Assembly: GCF_001417775.1 (NCBI RefSeq) | Contig: NZ_BBZJ01000034.1 | Coordinates: forward strand, 1-64,000 | Reading direction: 5' to 3' | From: Streptomyces sp. TP-A0356 | GTDB taxonomy: Bacteria > Actinomycetota > Actinomycetes > Streptomycetales > Streptomycetaceae | DNA length: 64,000 nt | Part shown: in pieces, positions 25,561-34,124 of the stretch | How the letters are laid out: each line of letters opens with the position of its first letter | How positions within the stretch are numbered: the first letter of the stretch is position 1 | Position numbers and translations under genes: made by a program | The notes under the pieces: model-generated | Told to the model about the DNA's origin: nothing | The model's database searches: none | Seen by the model: the letters and a program-made list of their open reading frames with translations, nothing else

Positions 25561-26230
25561 CCCGCTCCCCCCGACTCTCGTGCCTGAGCAGGGCGAGCGT
25601 CTCACTCGCGACGCCTACAAGCAGGACTTCCAGGCATGTGACGCGGCCCTCCGTGATGCGGACTCGTGGAAGCTGGAGCGCCGTCAGCACTTCGAGGAAC
25701 AGGGCAGCGCCAGCCGGGACGCACTGCGCCGAGGAGAATGGCAGAAGGCTCTACGGCTCCTCGGGGACCGGCGTGACGGCCTGCTCGCCACAGTCCAGGA
25801 AGACGAACGCAAGGGCCATCGCTTTCACCGCGTGCGGGTGGTTGAGCAGCCGCTGACACCGTATGTCCAGTGGGAGCTCCACTCCCATCGGCAGCGCGCC
25901 GAATGCGGAGAGCGGATCCGCGTCGTCAGCGCCGAACAGGTGGCTTCGGCAGAGGCCGAGCGCGTCCTGCCGGAAATCGTCGTCCTCGGCGGCGCCACCC
26001 TCTTCCAGGTCCTCTACACCGAGGCCGGGGCCGCCGTAGGCGCGGTCCGCTACACCGACCACGATCTGGTCAGGGGCTGGGAGAACTACATCAGGAAGCT
26101 CTATGAGGCAGGGGAAGACGTGAGGTCCCACTTCGAGCGCGAGGTGGCGCACCTTCCCCCGCCCGCAACGGCACCCGGCGCCGCAGCCGTCGTAGCAGCC
26201 GCAGACCAGGACGGAGTAGGCGATCACTGA
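25553..26230 (+). CDS. DUF6879 family protein
   Basis: The 225-residue protein shows the DUF6879 pattern: SWKLERRQHFEEQGSASRDA, ALRRGEWQKALRLLGDRRDG, FHRVRVVEQPLTPYVQWELH, AECGERIRVVSAEQV, then LPEIVVLGGATLFQVLY and YEAGEDVRSHFEREVAHLPP. The family is abundant in Streptomyces, often beside XRE-type regulators, and its activity is unknown. Here it overlaps the preceding small gene by 8 bases and abuts the STAND ATPase gene directly, so the three proteins are probably made together and may act together. The extreme C-terminus is Ala-rich and divergent. Confidence 0.88.
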   Translation: MRDPLPPTLVPEQGERLTRDAYKQDFQACDAALRDADSWKLERRQHFEEQGSASRDALRRGEWQKALRLLGDRRDGLLATVQEDERKGHRFHRVRVVEQPLTPYVQWELHSHRQRAECGERIRVVSAEQVASAEAERVLPEIVVLGGATLFQVLYTEAGAAVGAVRYTDHDLVRGWENYIRKLYEAGEDVRSHFEREVAHLPPPATAPGAAAVVAAADQDGVGDH

Positions 26231-28643
26231 GTCCAGCTCTGCCAACCAGCACCCCGGCAGCACGCACTCCGAACTGTCGGGATCGTCTTCCCGCGACGTC
26301 GTACAGGCCAGGGACATCGCGGGAGGAATCCACTTCCACACACAGGCGACGCCGGACCACAGCGGCTCCGCGAACCCAACGCCGCGCCAACTGCCCGCCA
26401 GTGTCAGCGCCTTCGTCAATCGCATGGCAGAGCTGGACCAGTTGAACGCCGTGCTGACCGGCGAAGGCGACGATCCACTGGTCGTCTCGGTGTACGTGAT
26501 CGCCGGAACCGCAGGCGCCGGAAAGACCTCGCTGGCGCTGCGCTGGGCCCACCAGGTGCGCGACCGCTTTCCGGACGGGCAGCTCTATGTCAATCTACGC
26601 GGTTACGATCCGGGGCAGCCGGTCACCGCCCAGGAGGCCCTGCACCGTTTCCTGACCGCTCTGGGAATCGACCCGCAATCCGTACCGCAGGACGTCGACG
26701 CCGCCGCGGCGCTCTACCGTTCGCTGCTGGCCGAACGCCGGGTACTGGTCGTGCTGGACAACGCGGCGACGGCGGGCCAGGTCCGTCCGTTGTTACCCGG
26801 CAGCGCGAGCAGCCTGGTCCTCGTCACCAGCCGCAGCCGGTTGTCCGGCCTCGCGGTCCGGGACGGGGCACGCCGACTCACCCTGGGGACGCTGCCCGAG
26901 CGCGAGGCGATCGCCCTCCTGCGAGCGGTGACCGCCGGATACCGGCCCAAGGACGACGAACAGCAACTCGCCGAACTGGCCCAGCTGTGCGCGCGGCTGC
27001 CCCTTGCCCTGCGCATAGCGGCCGAACGCGCCGCCGGCAACCCCCACATGCGGCTGGACGATCTGATGGCCGATCTGCGTGACGAATCCGCCCTGTGGGA
27101 CGCCCTGAGCACCGGCGACGAAGGAGAGGCCGAAGCCGTCCGCACCGTCTTCGCCTGGTCCTATCGCGCCCTGTCCGCCCAAGCCGCCAGGCTCTTCCGG
27201 CTCCTCGGCCTGCATCCCGGACCGGAATTCGGCCTGGACGCCGCCGAGGCCCTCACGGGAGCGACCAGGGGCCGGACCCGCCAGCTGTTGGACACACTGG
27301 TCGGCGCCCATCTGCTGGAGCAGACTGCCCCGGACCGCTACGAGTTCCACGACCTGCTGCGCGCCTACTCCATTGATCAAGCGCAGCACGAGGAGCCACC
27401 GAAGGAACGGGACGCTGCGCTGCGCCGCATCCTGGAGTGGTACCTCCACACCGCCGACGCAGCCCAGAGCTGGATCAGCCCTGCCGAAGACCGACTGGCC
27501 CTCGCCTCAACGCCCCAGGGCGTGCGCCCGCTGTCCTTCCCCGACTACGACGCCGCCGTGAACTGGGCCGAGCGCGAACACACCAACCTCCTGCACGCGG
27601 TCCGTACAGCGGCTGCCGCCGGATACGACGCGCTCACCTGGCGGCTGTGCGCCGTACTGTTCCACGCCCAGTCTCCCTCTGCCCCGGGCGCCGATTGGCT
27701 GGGCGTGGGCCACATCGGCTTGGATGCGGCAGCCCGGTGTGGTGACCGTGCTGCGGAGGGTCTGCTGTTCACCGATCTCGGTATGGCGCACGCACGCGTC
27801 AACCGCTTGGCCGAGAGTGCCGAATACCACCGCAAGGCGCTGGAGATCTGGGGCGAGCTGGGCGACCGTCTCAACGAGGCGCACTCGCTCAATCTCATCG
27901 GACTGAACCATCTCCAGCACAGACGTCTCGACGCCGCTGCCCGACACTTCGAGCAGGCCATCGCCGCCTTCGAGGAACACGGCTCGGCCCAGTGGGAGGC
28001 CACCGCGCTGTCCAACCTCGCTACCGCCCACTACCTGGCCGGAGACCTCTCTCGGGCCGCGACTGCCGTCGAGCGGGCCCTGACATCACACCGTGCCCTG
28101 AACGACAAACGGGGCGAGGGCAACATCCTGCGCGTCCTGAGCGGCCTCCAGCGCGAACGGGGCGAGATCGACGAGTCCCTGACCACAGCCCAGGCCGCCG
28201 TCGACATCGCCCTCGGTCTGCGCAACCCCCGTCTGGAAGCGTACTGGCTCCTCACGCTGGGTGACGCCCAGCAGGCAAGCGGGCTGTTCGCCGACGCGCT
28301 GAGCTCCTACCAGCGCTCCGCCACGCTCCATGGCCGCCTCGGACACCGCAGCAGACAGGCGCTCGCCTGGCACCGTGCGGGCGAGGTCTACCGTCGGCTC
28401 CACCGCCACTCGGAGGCGGCCGACTTCCACCGCCAGGCCGCCGCCGCCCACCACGATCTGGGTGATGTGTGGCACGAGGCCCTGGCTCTCGACGGCCTGG
28501 GCCAGGCCTTGCTGGAGGAGGCTCCTGCGGCGGCCCGTCAGCACTGGGCCGAGGCGCTAAGGCTGCTCGCCGCATACGACGACCCAAGGGCCGTGGCGAC
28601 GCGCAACAGCCTCGAACGGCGGCTGGCGGGGGGCGACTCCTGA
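26223..28643 (+). CDS. NB-ARC/TPR STAND ATPase with a non-canonical or damaged start
   Basis: The first Met (26424) lies inside the domain, because the frame is open back to a stop at 26217-26219. Those 67 codons encode a recognisable N-terminus: ELSGSSSRDVVQARDIAGG, IHFHTQ and PRQLPASVSAFVNRMAELDQ. There is no ATG, GTG or TTG there. ATC at 26223 overlapping the DUF6879 stop is the best candidate, giving 806 residues. A P-loop GTAGAGKTS (about 95), Walker B RRVLVVLDNAA and CARLPLALRIAAER form the NB-ARC module, followed by a winged-helix region and about eight TPR-like repeats to the end. Such ATPases are regulatory or anti-phage sensors. Confidence 0.85.
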   Translation: MTESSSANQHPGSTHSELSGSSSRDVVQARDIAGGIHFHTQATPDHSGSANPTPRQLPASVSAFVNRMAELDQLNAVLTGEGDDPLVVSVYVIAGTAGAGKTSLALRWAHQVRDRFPDGQLYVNLRGYDPGQPVTAQEALHRFLTALGIDPQSVPQDVDAAAALYRSLLAERRVLVVLDNAATAGQVRPLLPGSASSLVLVTSRSRLSGLAVRDGARRLTLGTLPEREAIALLRAVTAGYRPKDDEQQLAELAQLCARLPLALRIAAERAAGNPHMRLDDLMADLRDESALWDALSTGDEGEAEAVRTVFAWSYRALSAQAARLFRLLGLHPGPEFGLDAAEALTGATRGRTRQLLDTLVGAHLLEQTAPDRYEFHDLLRAYSIDQAQHEEPPKERDAALRRILEWYLHTADAAQSWISPAEDRLALASTPQGVRPLSFPDYDAAVNWAEREHTNLLHAVRTAAAAGYDALTWRLCAVLFHAQSPSAPGADWLGVGHIGLDAAARCGDRAAEGLLFTDLGMAHARVNRLAESAEYHRKALEIWGELGDRLNEAHSLNLIGLNHLQHRRLDAAARHFEQAIAAFEEHGSAQWEATALSNLATAHYLAGDLSRAATAVERALTSHRALNDKRGEGNILRVLSGLQRERGEIDESLTTAQAAVDIALGLRNPRLEAYWLLTLGDAQQASGLFADALSSYQRSATLHGRLGHRSRQALAWHRAGEVYRRLHRHSEAADFHRQAAAAHHDLGDVWHEALALDGLGQALLEEAPAAARQHWAEALRLLAAYDDPRAVATRNSLERRLAGGDS

Positions 28644-28653
28644 ACACGAGCAC

Positions 28654-28669
28654 CGGGCCCCGGGGCCCG
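28654..28669. terminator. GC-rich palindrome after the STAND gene
   Basis: CGGGCCCCGGGGCCCG is a perfect 16-bp palindrome, 11 bases after the stop and before the convergent GNAT gene. It could act as a weak bidirectional terminator. Confidence 0.5.
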
Positions 28670-28775
28670 CACTATGACGGTGTACGCCGAGTGGGCTCCA
28701 TTGAAGAGAGGGCAGTGCGACGGCGTAGGGGGCAGCGAAGGAGCCAACCGTTCACTTGACGCGCCAACGGTGCGT

Positions 28776-29333
28776 TCAGCGAAGGTCGAGCAGCATGACG
28801 TCGTGGAGGTCTGACCCTTCCCACGGACGCGCCTCCCCGATCTTCTGGTATCCCCATGCTCGGTAAGCGGCCGTTGCCGCCGTGCTGTCCGGGTGGACAT
28901 TCAGCAGCACTCGCTCGGCCTGGATGTCGTCGAGCACCGTCGTGTGAAGACGGCGCGCGACGCCCTGTTCTCGCCACGGTCCGCGCACGGCGAGTTCCAT
29001 AAGCCCGAAGGTCCGATGGCCGTCCTCACGGCTCATCTCGTCGGACACAGGCTCGGTCAGACGGTCCCACCATCCGGAGTTGGGACCAAGGGGGTAGCCG
29101 AAGGCCATGCCGACAGGCTCGCCGCCGCCCTGGGTACGGGCAAGAGCGGCGCGAAATGCAGCTTTGCGGGTCTGGGAGCGGAAGCGGCGGAAGGTTGCCG
29201 CCACGTCTTCTTCCGTCTCGTTATACGGCGGCTCCGCGAACGCCTCAGCGTAGATCAGCCTGAATGCGTCTTCGGCCTGCGTCGCCCCGAGTCCGTTCAA
29301 GCGCTCCACTGTGATGGTTGCTCGCTGCGTCAC
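28776..29333 (-). CDS. GNAT-family N-acetyltransferase
   Basis: The 185-residue enzyme begins at a GTG (29333) with GGGAG seven bases upstream. It carries the GNAT core: a beta strand GMAFGYPLGPNSGWW, the acetyl-CoA motif TFGLMELAVRGPWREQGVAR with RRLH after it, then VLLNVHPDSTAATAAYRAWG and a closing YQKIGE. The substrate cannot be deduced. It lies between the STAND operon (convergent) and the helicase gene (same direction, upstream), and its lower third-position GC resembles the helicase more than the flanking core genes. Confidence 0.88.
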   Translation of the reverse strand: MTQRATITVERLNGLGATQAEDAFRLIYAEAFAEPPYNETEEDVAATFRRFRSQTRKAAFRAALARTQGGGEPVGMAFGYPLGPNSGWWDRLTEPVSDEMSREDGHRTFGLMELAVRGPWREQGVARRLHTTVLDDIQAERVLLNVHPDSTAATAAYRAWGYQKIGEARPWEGSDLHDVMLLDLR

Positions 29334-29526
29334 GTCATGCTCCCTGGGACAGTTTCGCGGATGCGTTCTCGGCATTCGAGGGCCACAACGCTGTCGACCC
29401 GGCCTGCGGCTTGTTGAAACAGGGAGCCGGTCCCGTCAGCCTTCGAGCCGTACCCCGTCGCAAAACTGCGGGCGTCTCCGATCAACCGGGCCGCTGGGGT
29501 CGGGTTCCAAGACTGCGGGGCTGAGG

Positions 29527-32500
29527 TCACCCGGCCGCGATGGTCGAGTAGGCCCACACATCCGCCGGGATCTCATGTTTTAGCCGCCATGTGATGGCCA
29601 AGGGCTTGCTGCCCTTGTGCTGGACGTACTCGGCTGGGCCGAGCAGCATCCATGGCTGGGCTCCTCCGATGTCGCTGCTCTTGTTGCGGCGCACGAAGAG
29701 GAGGACGTGGCTGCCTTGTGCGACGTGATGCTGGTAGCGGAGACCGGTTGCGGACGTCTCCGACGTTTGATTCTGGGACTCCCAATGGAAGAGGGTCTCG
29801 CTTAGTGCGTAGTCGTGGTAGCGGGTCTGCGGAGAGAAGTCCTTCTCGTCCTTCTCCAAGGTGATGAGCAGCGCATCGGTCTTAATGGACTCGCACCACT
29901 TCACACCCTCCCGGAAATCACCGGGCATGAAGCCACCGATAGAGGACTGGCCGAGTGCGGGCAGTATCTCTTCGCGACTGTATGAGGCGTGCACAGTCAG
30001 TGGAACGCTGCTGGGCCCGCCGATCCCGAGGAGCGGGATGGGGACGTGCTCGGTGTGGGCGAGGCTGTACTCCAGGACCTGTCGAATCTCGCTACGCACG
30101 GCGCGTTGGTTGCGGAGCGCCGCAAAGCCCGCATCGTAATGTGCGAAGCCCTTGCGGGTGACACCGCCCAAGGGCCAGAGCTGGAAGAAGAGCATGCGGG
30201 CGTAGGCTTGCTGCTGCTCGTCGAGGGCGCTGTAGGGCGGGGCGTCGTCCTCCAACATGCGTGTGTACGCGGCAACGCGCAGCGGGTCGTCCACGTGGAG
30301 GAAGGCGGAGACTCTCTTGAGTAGTGCGGCCTCTCCCGTCGGTGCCTCACCTTTCAAGAGTCCGGAGCGCCGGAGCAAGCCGGTCCAAGAGTTCCCGTTG
30401 CCCCGGTAGAGGTCCTTGAGGTCGCGTCCGCTCTCGTCGAGGTAACGACTCAGTTTGGGTTCGGCGTACTCAGCTACCTCGCGTGCCAGCGCCGTGACGT
30501 TCACGGCGAGCTGATCCTTGATGTTGGCGATGATCCTTCTCTTGGCCTTCTCTTCCAGGATGATCTGGCAGCCGGAGGGTAGCTGCGGGAAGCCGCGCTC
30601 GATGTTGTCCAGGAGGCGCTTACGGGTCAGGTTTATGAGGGCGCGGAACTGGTTCTCGAAGCGGAACTCCTTGCGGTGCTGCCCGATGAAGTCCAGCACG
30701 GTCAGGACCGCCTTGTTCTCGCTGCGCCGCAGACCACGTCCGAGCTGCTGAAGGAAGACTGTTGCGCTGGAGGTAGGGCGAAGTAGGAGCAGGGTGTCCA
30801 CGTCGGGGATGTCGAGGCCTTCATTGAACAGATCAACAGAGAAGATCACCTGTAGCGCCCCGGCTGCGAGGTCGACAAGTGCTTGCTTGCGACTCTCGGC
30901 AGGGGTCTCACCTGATAGCGCGACGGCATTGATGCCGGCGGCCCTGAAGCACTGTGCCATGAAGTGCGCATGCGCGACCGAGACGCAGAATCCCAGTGCT
31001 CGCATGGAGCCAGGGTCGGCAATCTTCTCCTCAACTGCCTTAAGTATCAGGCGAGCCCGGGCATCGTCGCCGGTGAGAACATTGCTCAGAGCGCTCGCTT
31101 CGTATCCGCCTCGCTTCCACTCGACCGCACTCAGGTCAGTGCTGTCACTGATGCCGAAGTAGTGGAACGGGCTCAAGAGGTCGTTTTCCAAGGCTTCCCA
31201 CAGGCGCATCTCGGCGGCAATTCTGCCGTCGAAGAACTCGTCCTGGATGCTCTTGCCGTCCATGCGCTCGGGGGTGGCAGTCAGCCCCAGCAGCTCCATC
31301 GGTTCGAAGTGGTCGAGGATCTTCCGGTAGGTGGGTGACGTGCCGTGGTGGAACTCGTCGATGACAATTACATCGAAGTGATCAGGAGCGAGCCGATCCA
31401 AGGCGCGCGCGTTGAGTGACTGCACGCTCGCGAACACATGTGTCCAGCGTTGGGGGATCTCTCCACTGTGCAGGGGTTCACCGAAGTTCGCGTCGATCAA
31501 GACGTCTTGGTACGTGCGGAGCGACTGTTGCAGAATCTCCTTGCGATGGGCGACGAACAGCAGTCGCAGGTCCCGGCCGCGCTTTTTGCGCAGTTGCTTG
31601 TAGTCCAGCGCTGCCATGACGGTCTTGCCGGTGCCGGTCGCTGCTACGAGTAGATTCCGGTGCCGGTCATGCACCTCGCGTTCGACCTCTAGCCGCTCCA
31701 GCATGTCGCGCTGGTGCGGGTAAGGGCGTACCTCAAGGCCGGAGAGTGTGATCCCGCGGTCTGCGGCCGTCTTCGAGGAAGAGCCACCCGCAATCGTGAG
31801 TGCTTCCTGGAGTCGGCTTCCGTCAGCCACCGGGTCGTACGTCTCGAAGGACGGGTCGCTCCAGTACGCCTCGAAGGTTGCGTCGAACTTTCGTAGGACG
31901 TCGGGTGTAGCGATGGACGACAGCCGAACGTTCCACTCCAGGCCGTCCAGCAGCGCGGCCTTGGAGAGGTTGGAACTGCCGACGTACGCCGTGTCGTAAC
32001 GACTGTCGCGGCGGAACAGCCAGGCCTTGGCATGGAGCCGCGTCGACCGCGTCTCATAGTTGACCTTCACATGGGCGTTGAACTCCTGCACCAGTCTGTC
32101 GAGCGCCCGCCGCTCGGTTGCCCCGATGTACGTGGTGGTGATGACGCGTATGGGCACACCACGCTCATGGGCTGCTCTGAGGGACTGCTCGATGATCCGC
32201 AGCCCGTGCCACTTCACGAAGGCACAGAGCAGGTCGACCCGGTCAGCGGTGGCGAGTTCGGCACGCAACTCGAAACCGAGGCTCGGGTCTTCCGGGGAGT
32301 TAGTGAGTAGGGCAGTGTCGGAAAGCGGGGTGGCGGGGCGGACAGCGAAGACGCCGGGGGCCTCCTGCTTGGTCAGAGCTAGAAGTTGGCGGGGACCGGC
32401 AGCTACCAGGTCAACCCACTGCTGTGCCCCTTGAAGTGTGCTGATGGACTCCAGGATGTGATTGGCGGCGTGTACCCGCTCTTCTGGCGGGAGCCCTTGC

Positions 32501-32688
32501 AGCACACGTCGCACAGCCAGGGCCACGTGGCGTGCCAGCACGTGCGGTACCGAATCCTGCCGCACCGCGTCGATTACGGGGTGCCACCCACGGTTGGCGA
32601 GCTCCTTCAGCTTCTGCTCGAACCGCAGCGTGACCAACTCTTCGTACACGCCCGCCATCGGGTGCGACGGTTCTCCCAGCTCAGGCAC
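29527..32688 (-). CDS. PLD-DEAD/DEAH helicase-DUF3427 protein, probable DNA-defence enzyme
   Basis: The 1,053-residue protein has a phospholipase D-like nuclease domain with a single HKD motif (RLHAKAWLFRRDSRYDTAYV, His219; then GSSNLSKAALL). A superfamily 2 helicase follows: Walker A AATGTGKTVMA (about 350), DEFH in VIVIDEFHHGTS (444), LTATPER (470) and motif VI QQLGRGLRRSE. The C-terminal 250 residues match DUF3427 (FAHYDAGFAALRNQRAV). The architecture is known from mobile and defence loci; the target is unknown. Codon use is visibly less GC-biased than the core genes. A broken SRA-domain gene lies just upstream. Confidence 0.92.
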   Translation of the reverse strand: MPELGEPSHPMAGVYEELVTLRFEQKLKELANRGWHPVIDAVRQDSVPHVLARHVALAVRRVLQGLPPEERVHAANHILESISTLQGAQQWVDLVAAGPRQLLALTKQEAPGVFAVRPATPLSDTALLTNSPEDPSLGFELRAELATADRVDLLCAFVKWHGLRIIEQSLRAAHERGVPIRVITTTYIGATERRALDRLVQEFNAHVKVNYETRSTRLHAKAWLFRRDSRYDTAYVGSSNLSKAALLDGLEWNVRLSSIATPDVLRKFDATFEAYWSDPSFETYDPVADGSRLQEALTIAGGSSSKTAADRGITLSGLEVRPYPHQRDMLERLEVEREVHDRHRNLLVAATGTGKTVMAALDYKQLRKKRGRDLRLLFVAHRKEILQQSLRTYQDVLIDANFGEPLHSGEIPQRWTHVFASVQSLNARALDRLAPDHFDVIVIDEFHHGTSPTYRKILDHFEPMELLGLTATPERMDGKSIQDEFFDGRIAAEMRLWEALENDLLSPFHYFGISDSTDLSAVEWKRGGYEASALSNVLTGDDARARLILKAVEEKIADPGSMRALGFCVSVAHAHFMAQCFRAAGINAVALSGETPAESRKQALVDLAAGALQVIFSVDLFNEGLDIPDVDTLLLLRPTSSATVFLQQLGRGLRRSENKAVLTVLDFIGQHRKEFRFENQFRALINLTRKRLLDNIERGFPQLPSGCQIILEEKAKRRIIANIKDQLAVNVTALAREVAEYAEPKLSRYLDESGRDLKDLYRGNGNSWTGLLRRSGLLKGEAPTGEAALLKRVSAFLHVDDPLRVAAYTRMLEDDAPPYSALDEQQQAYARMLFFQLWPLGGVTRKGFAHYDAGFAALRNQRAVRSEIRQVLEYSLAHTEHVPIPLLGIGGPSSVPLTVHASYSREEILPALGQSSIGGFMPGDFREGVKWCESIKTDALLITLEKDEKDFSPQTRYHDYALSETLFHWESQNQTSETSATGLRYQHHVAQGSHVLLFVRRNKSSDIGGAQPWMLLGPAEYVQHKGSKPLAITWRLKHEIPADVWAYSTIAAG

Positions 32689-32710
32689 GTTGGCTCCCCC
32701 CCGGGTTAGG

Positions 32711-33025
32711 TGTGATGGCCATGTCTAACAGAGGCCACTGACACCCGTGAGGGCGTCCCCGTCGGTGCGGTCTTCCATAGGCGGCTGGATGTGATGCGGG
32801 CCAAGCTGCATCGCACCAACTGGAAGGGCATCTCCTGGTTGGTAGACACGGACGGCAGCGAGGTGGCCGCGTAGCCAGTCATGGTTCTACCGGGACAATG
32901 CGGCCCTGAGGCGGAGCTATGAGCGGAGGCATCCCATCCGTGTCATTCGGGGCTATGAGGAGACCCTCAGCACTCCCCGCCTGATGACTCACAGCGACGT
33001 GGCGATGAGTTACTGCCCTCCGTGA
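32711..33025 (+). pseudogene. Remnant of a YDG/SRA-domain (McrA-like type IV restriction) gene
   Basis: Forward reading gives MAMSNRGH, a frame change, then REGVPVGAVFHRRLDVMRAK followed by LHRTNWKGISWLVDTDG and a stop (TAG near 32872). A second frame then gives SWFYRDNAALRRSYERRHP and IRVIRGYEETLSTPRLM before a stop at 33023. The first matches the start of YDG/SRA domains (VGxxFxxRxEL, HRxxxxGIS), the second their NLALxxS, PVRVIRG motif. The middle and the HNH region expected in McrA-like enzymes are gone. It overlaps the SEC-C gene end by 16 bases. Confidence 0.65.
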
Positions 33026-34023
33026 CACCCCTCATAAGCCCGCCCCGTCCCACACCAACAAGCCGCCCCCCGCTCCGGTGGCCAGGCGACCGCCCGTCCT
33101 CGGGCCGCCAGTGTCGTCGCGTACTGGGGTAGCAGTGCCGTGTCGCTCGGGGACGTGCTCTCCGACGCCGCGAAGGCCTCGTACGACGGGACCGTGCCCG
33201 TCACGATGCCCAGGTTCGGGGTGCCCGAGGCCGCCAGCTCCCGGAGTGAGTCCTCTATCGTCGTCAGGTGCTCGTCGTGGGACGGGTACTCCGCGGCCAG
33301 CGACGGGTACGCCGACACCAGTTCGTCCAGCTCGGCCGCCGTCCAGTGGAGGATCGCCACCGGGAACGGGCGGGAGAGCGCCTCGCGGTAGGCGCCCAGC
33401 TCCGCCCGCAGGCGGCTGATCTCCGCCTCCAGCTCCGCCGGGTTGTCCGAGCCGAGGGACCAGATCCGCTTCGGGTCGTGGAGCTCGTCCAGGGAGACCG
33501 GGTAGGAGTGCAGGGTGTCCGCCAGGGCGTCCCACTCGTCGTGCGCCGCGCCCAGCATGCGGCGGACCCGATGGCGGCCGTAGAAGAGCGGGTGCGTGGA
33601 CTTCGAGGGCTCCGACGAGTCGCCGATCAGGAGCCGCAGCCCCTCGGTGAACGTCGCCTCCGCCGCCTCCAGCTCGTCGTGCGACTCCAGGGACTCCGCG
33701 ACGATCACCCAGGGGGCCGCGTGCCGGGGGGAGGCCGTGCGGACTCCGTCGATGATCGCCCGGGCCTCCGCCTCGTGGTCGTACTCCCACAGGTTCGACG
33801 CCTTCAGGGCGCGTACGAGATAGGGGTTCTCCAGAGGCTCGGGAGAGGACAGCAGGCGGTCGTACAGCGCGGTCGCGCCGGGGCGGTCGCCGGCCAGTTC
33901 CCGGTGGGCCGCTGCCTGCAGCAGCAGGTGTTCCGCGTCCTCGGGATACAGGCCGGCAGTCCGCTCCAGGCGTGCTGCTTCGGCGTTGTGGTCGACGTTC
34001 TCGGCAGGCGTGTCGGGGCGCAT
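33010..34023 (-). CDS. SEC-C motif protein with a TPR-like helical body
   Basis: The 337-residue protein starts at 34023 (MRPDTPAENVDHNAEAARLE). Most of it is helical with tetratricopeptide-like pairs (LYPEDAEHLLLQAAAHRELA, PLENPYLVRALKASNLWEYD, DELEAAEATFTEGLRLL). The C-terminus carries the zinc-binding SEC-C motif CWCGTGRAYEGCHG. SEC-C motifs bind Zn and occur on SecA and many unrelated proteins. No enzymatic domain is seen, so an adaptor role is likely. It returns to the high-GC codon pattern of the core genome and marks the right edge of the accessory region. Confidence 0.88.
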   Translation of the reverse strand: MRPDTPAENVDHNAEAARLERTAGLYPEDAEHLLLQAAAHRELAGDRPGATALYDRLLSSPEPLENPYLVRALKASNLWEYDHEAEARAIIDGVRTASPRHAAPWVIVAESLESHDELEAAEATFTEGLRLLIGDSSEPSKSTHPLFYGRHRVRRMLGAAHDEWDALADTLHSYPVSLDELHDPKRIWSLGSDNPAELEAEISRLRAELGAYREALSRPFPVAILHWTAAELDELVSAYPSLAAEYPSHDEHLTTIEDSLRELAASGTPNLGIVTGTVPSYEAFAASESTSPSDTALLPQYATTLAARGRAVAWPPERGAACWCGTGRAYEGCHGGQ

Positions 34024-34124
34024 GGGGGACACCGTACTGCCGCCGACCGACAAAGGAGAGAGATTCGCAGGCCAGGGGGTGGGGGAGGGTTTGGGTCGGG
34101 TCGGAGCGTGTGCCCCCCCGGCCG

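Noticed and set aside
25200..33025. Integrated mobile element.
   Set aside because: The content looks accessory, but I see no integrase, transposase, terminal inverted repeats or target-site duplications to define one.
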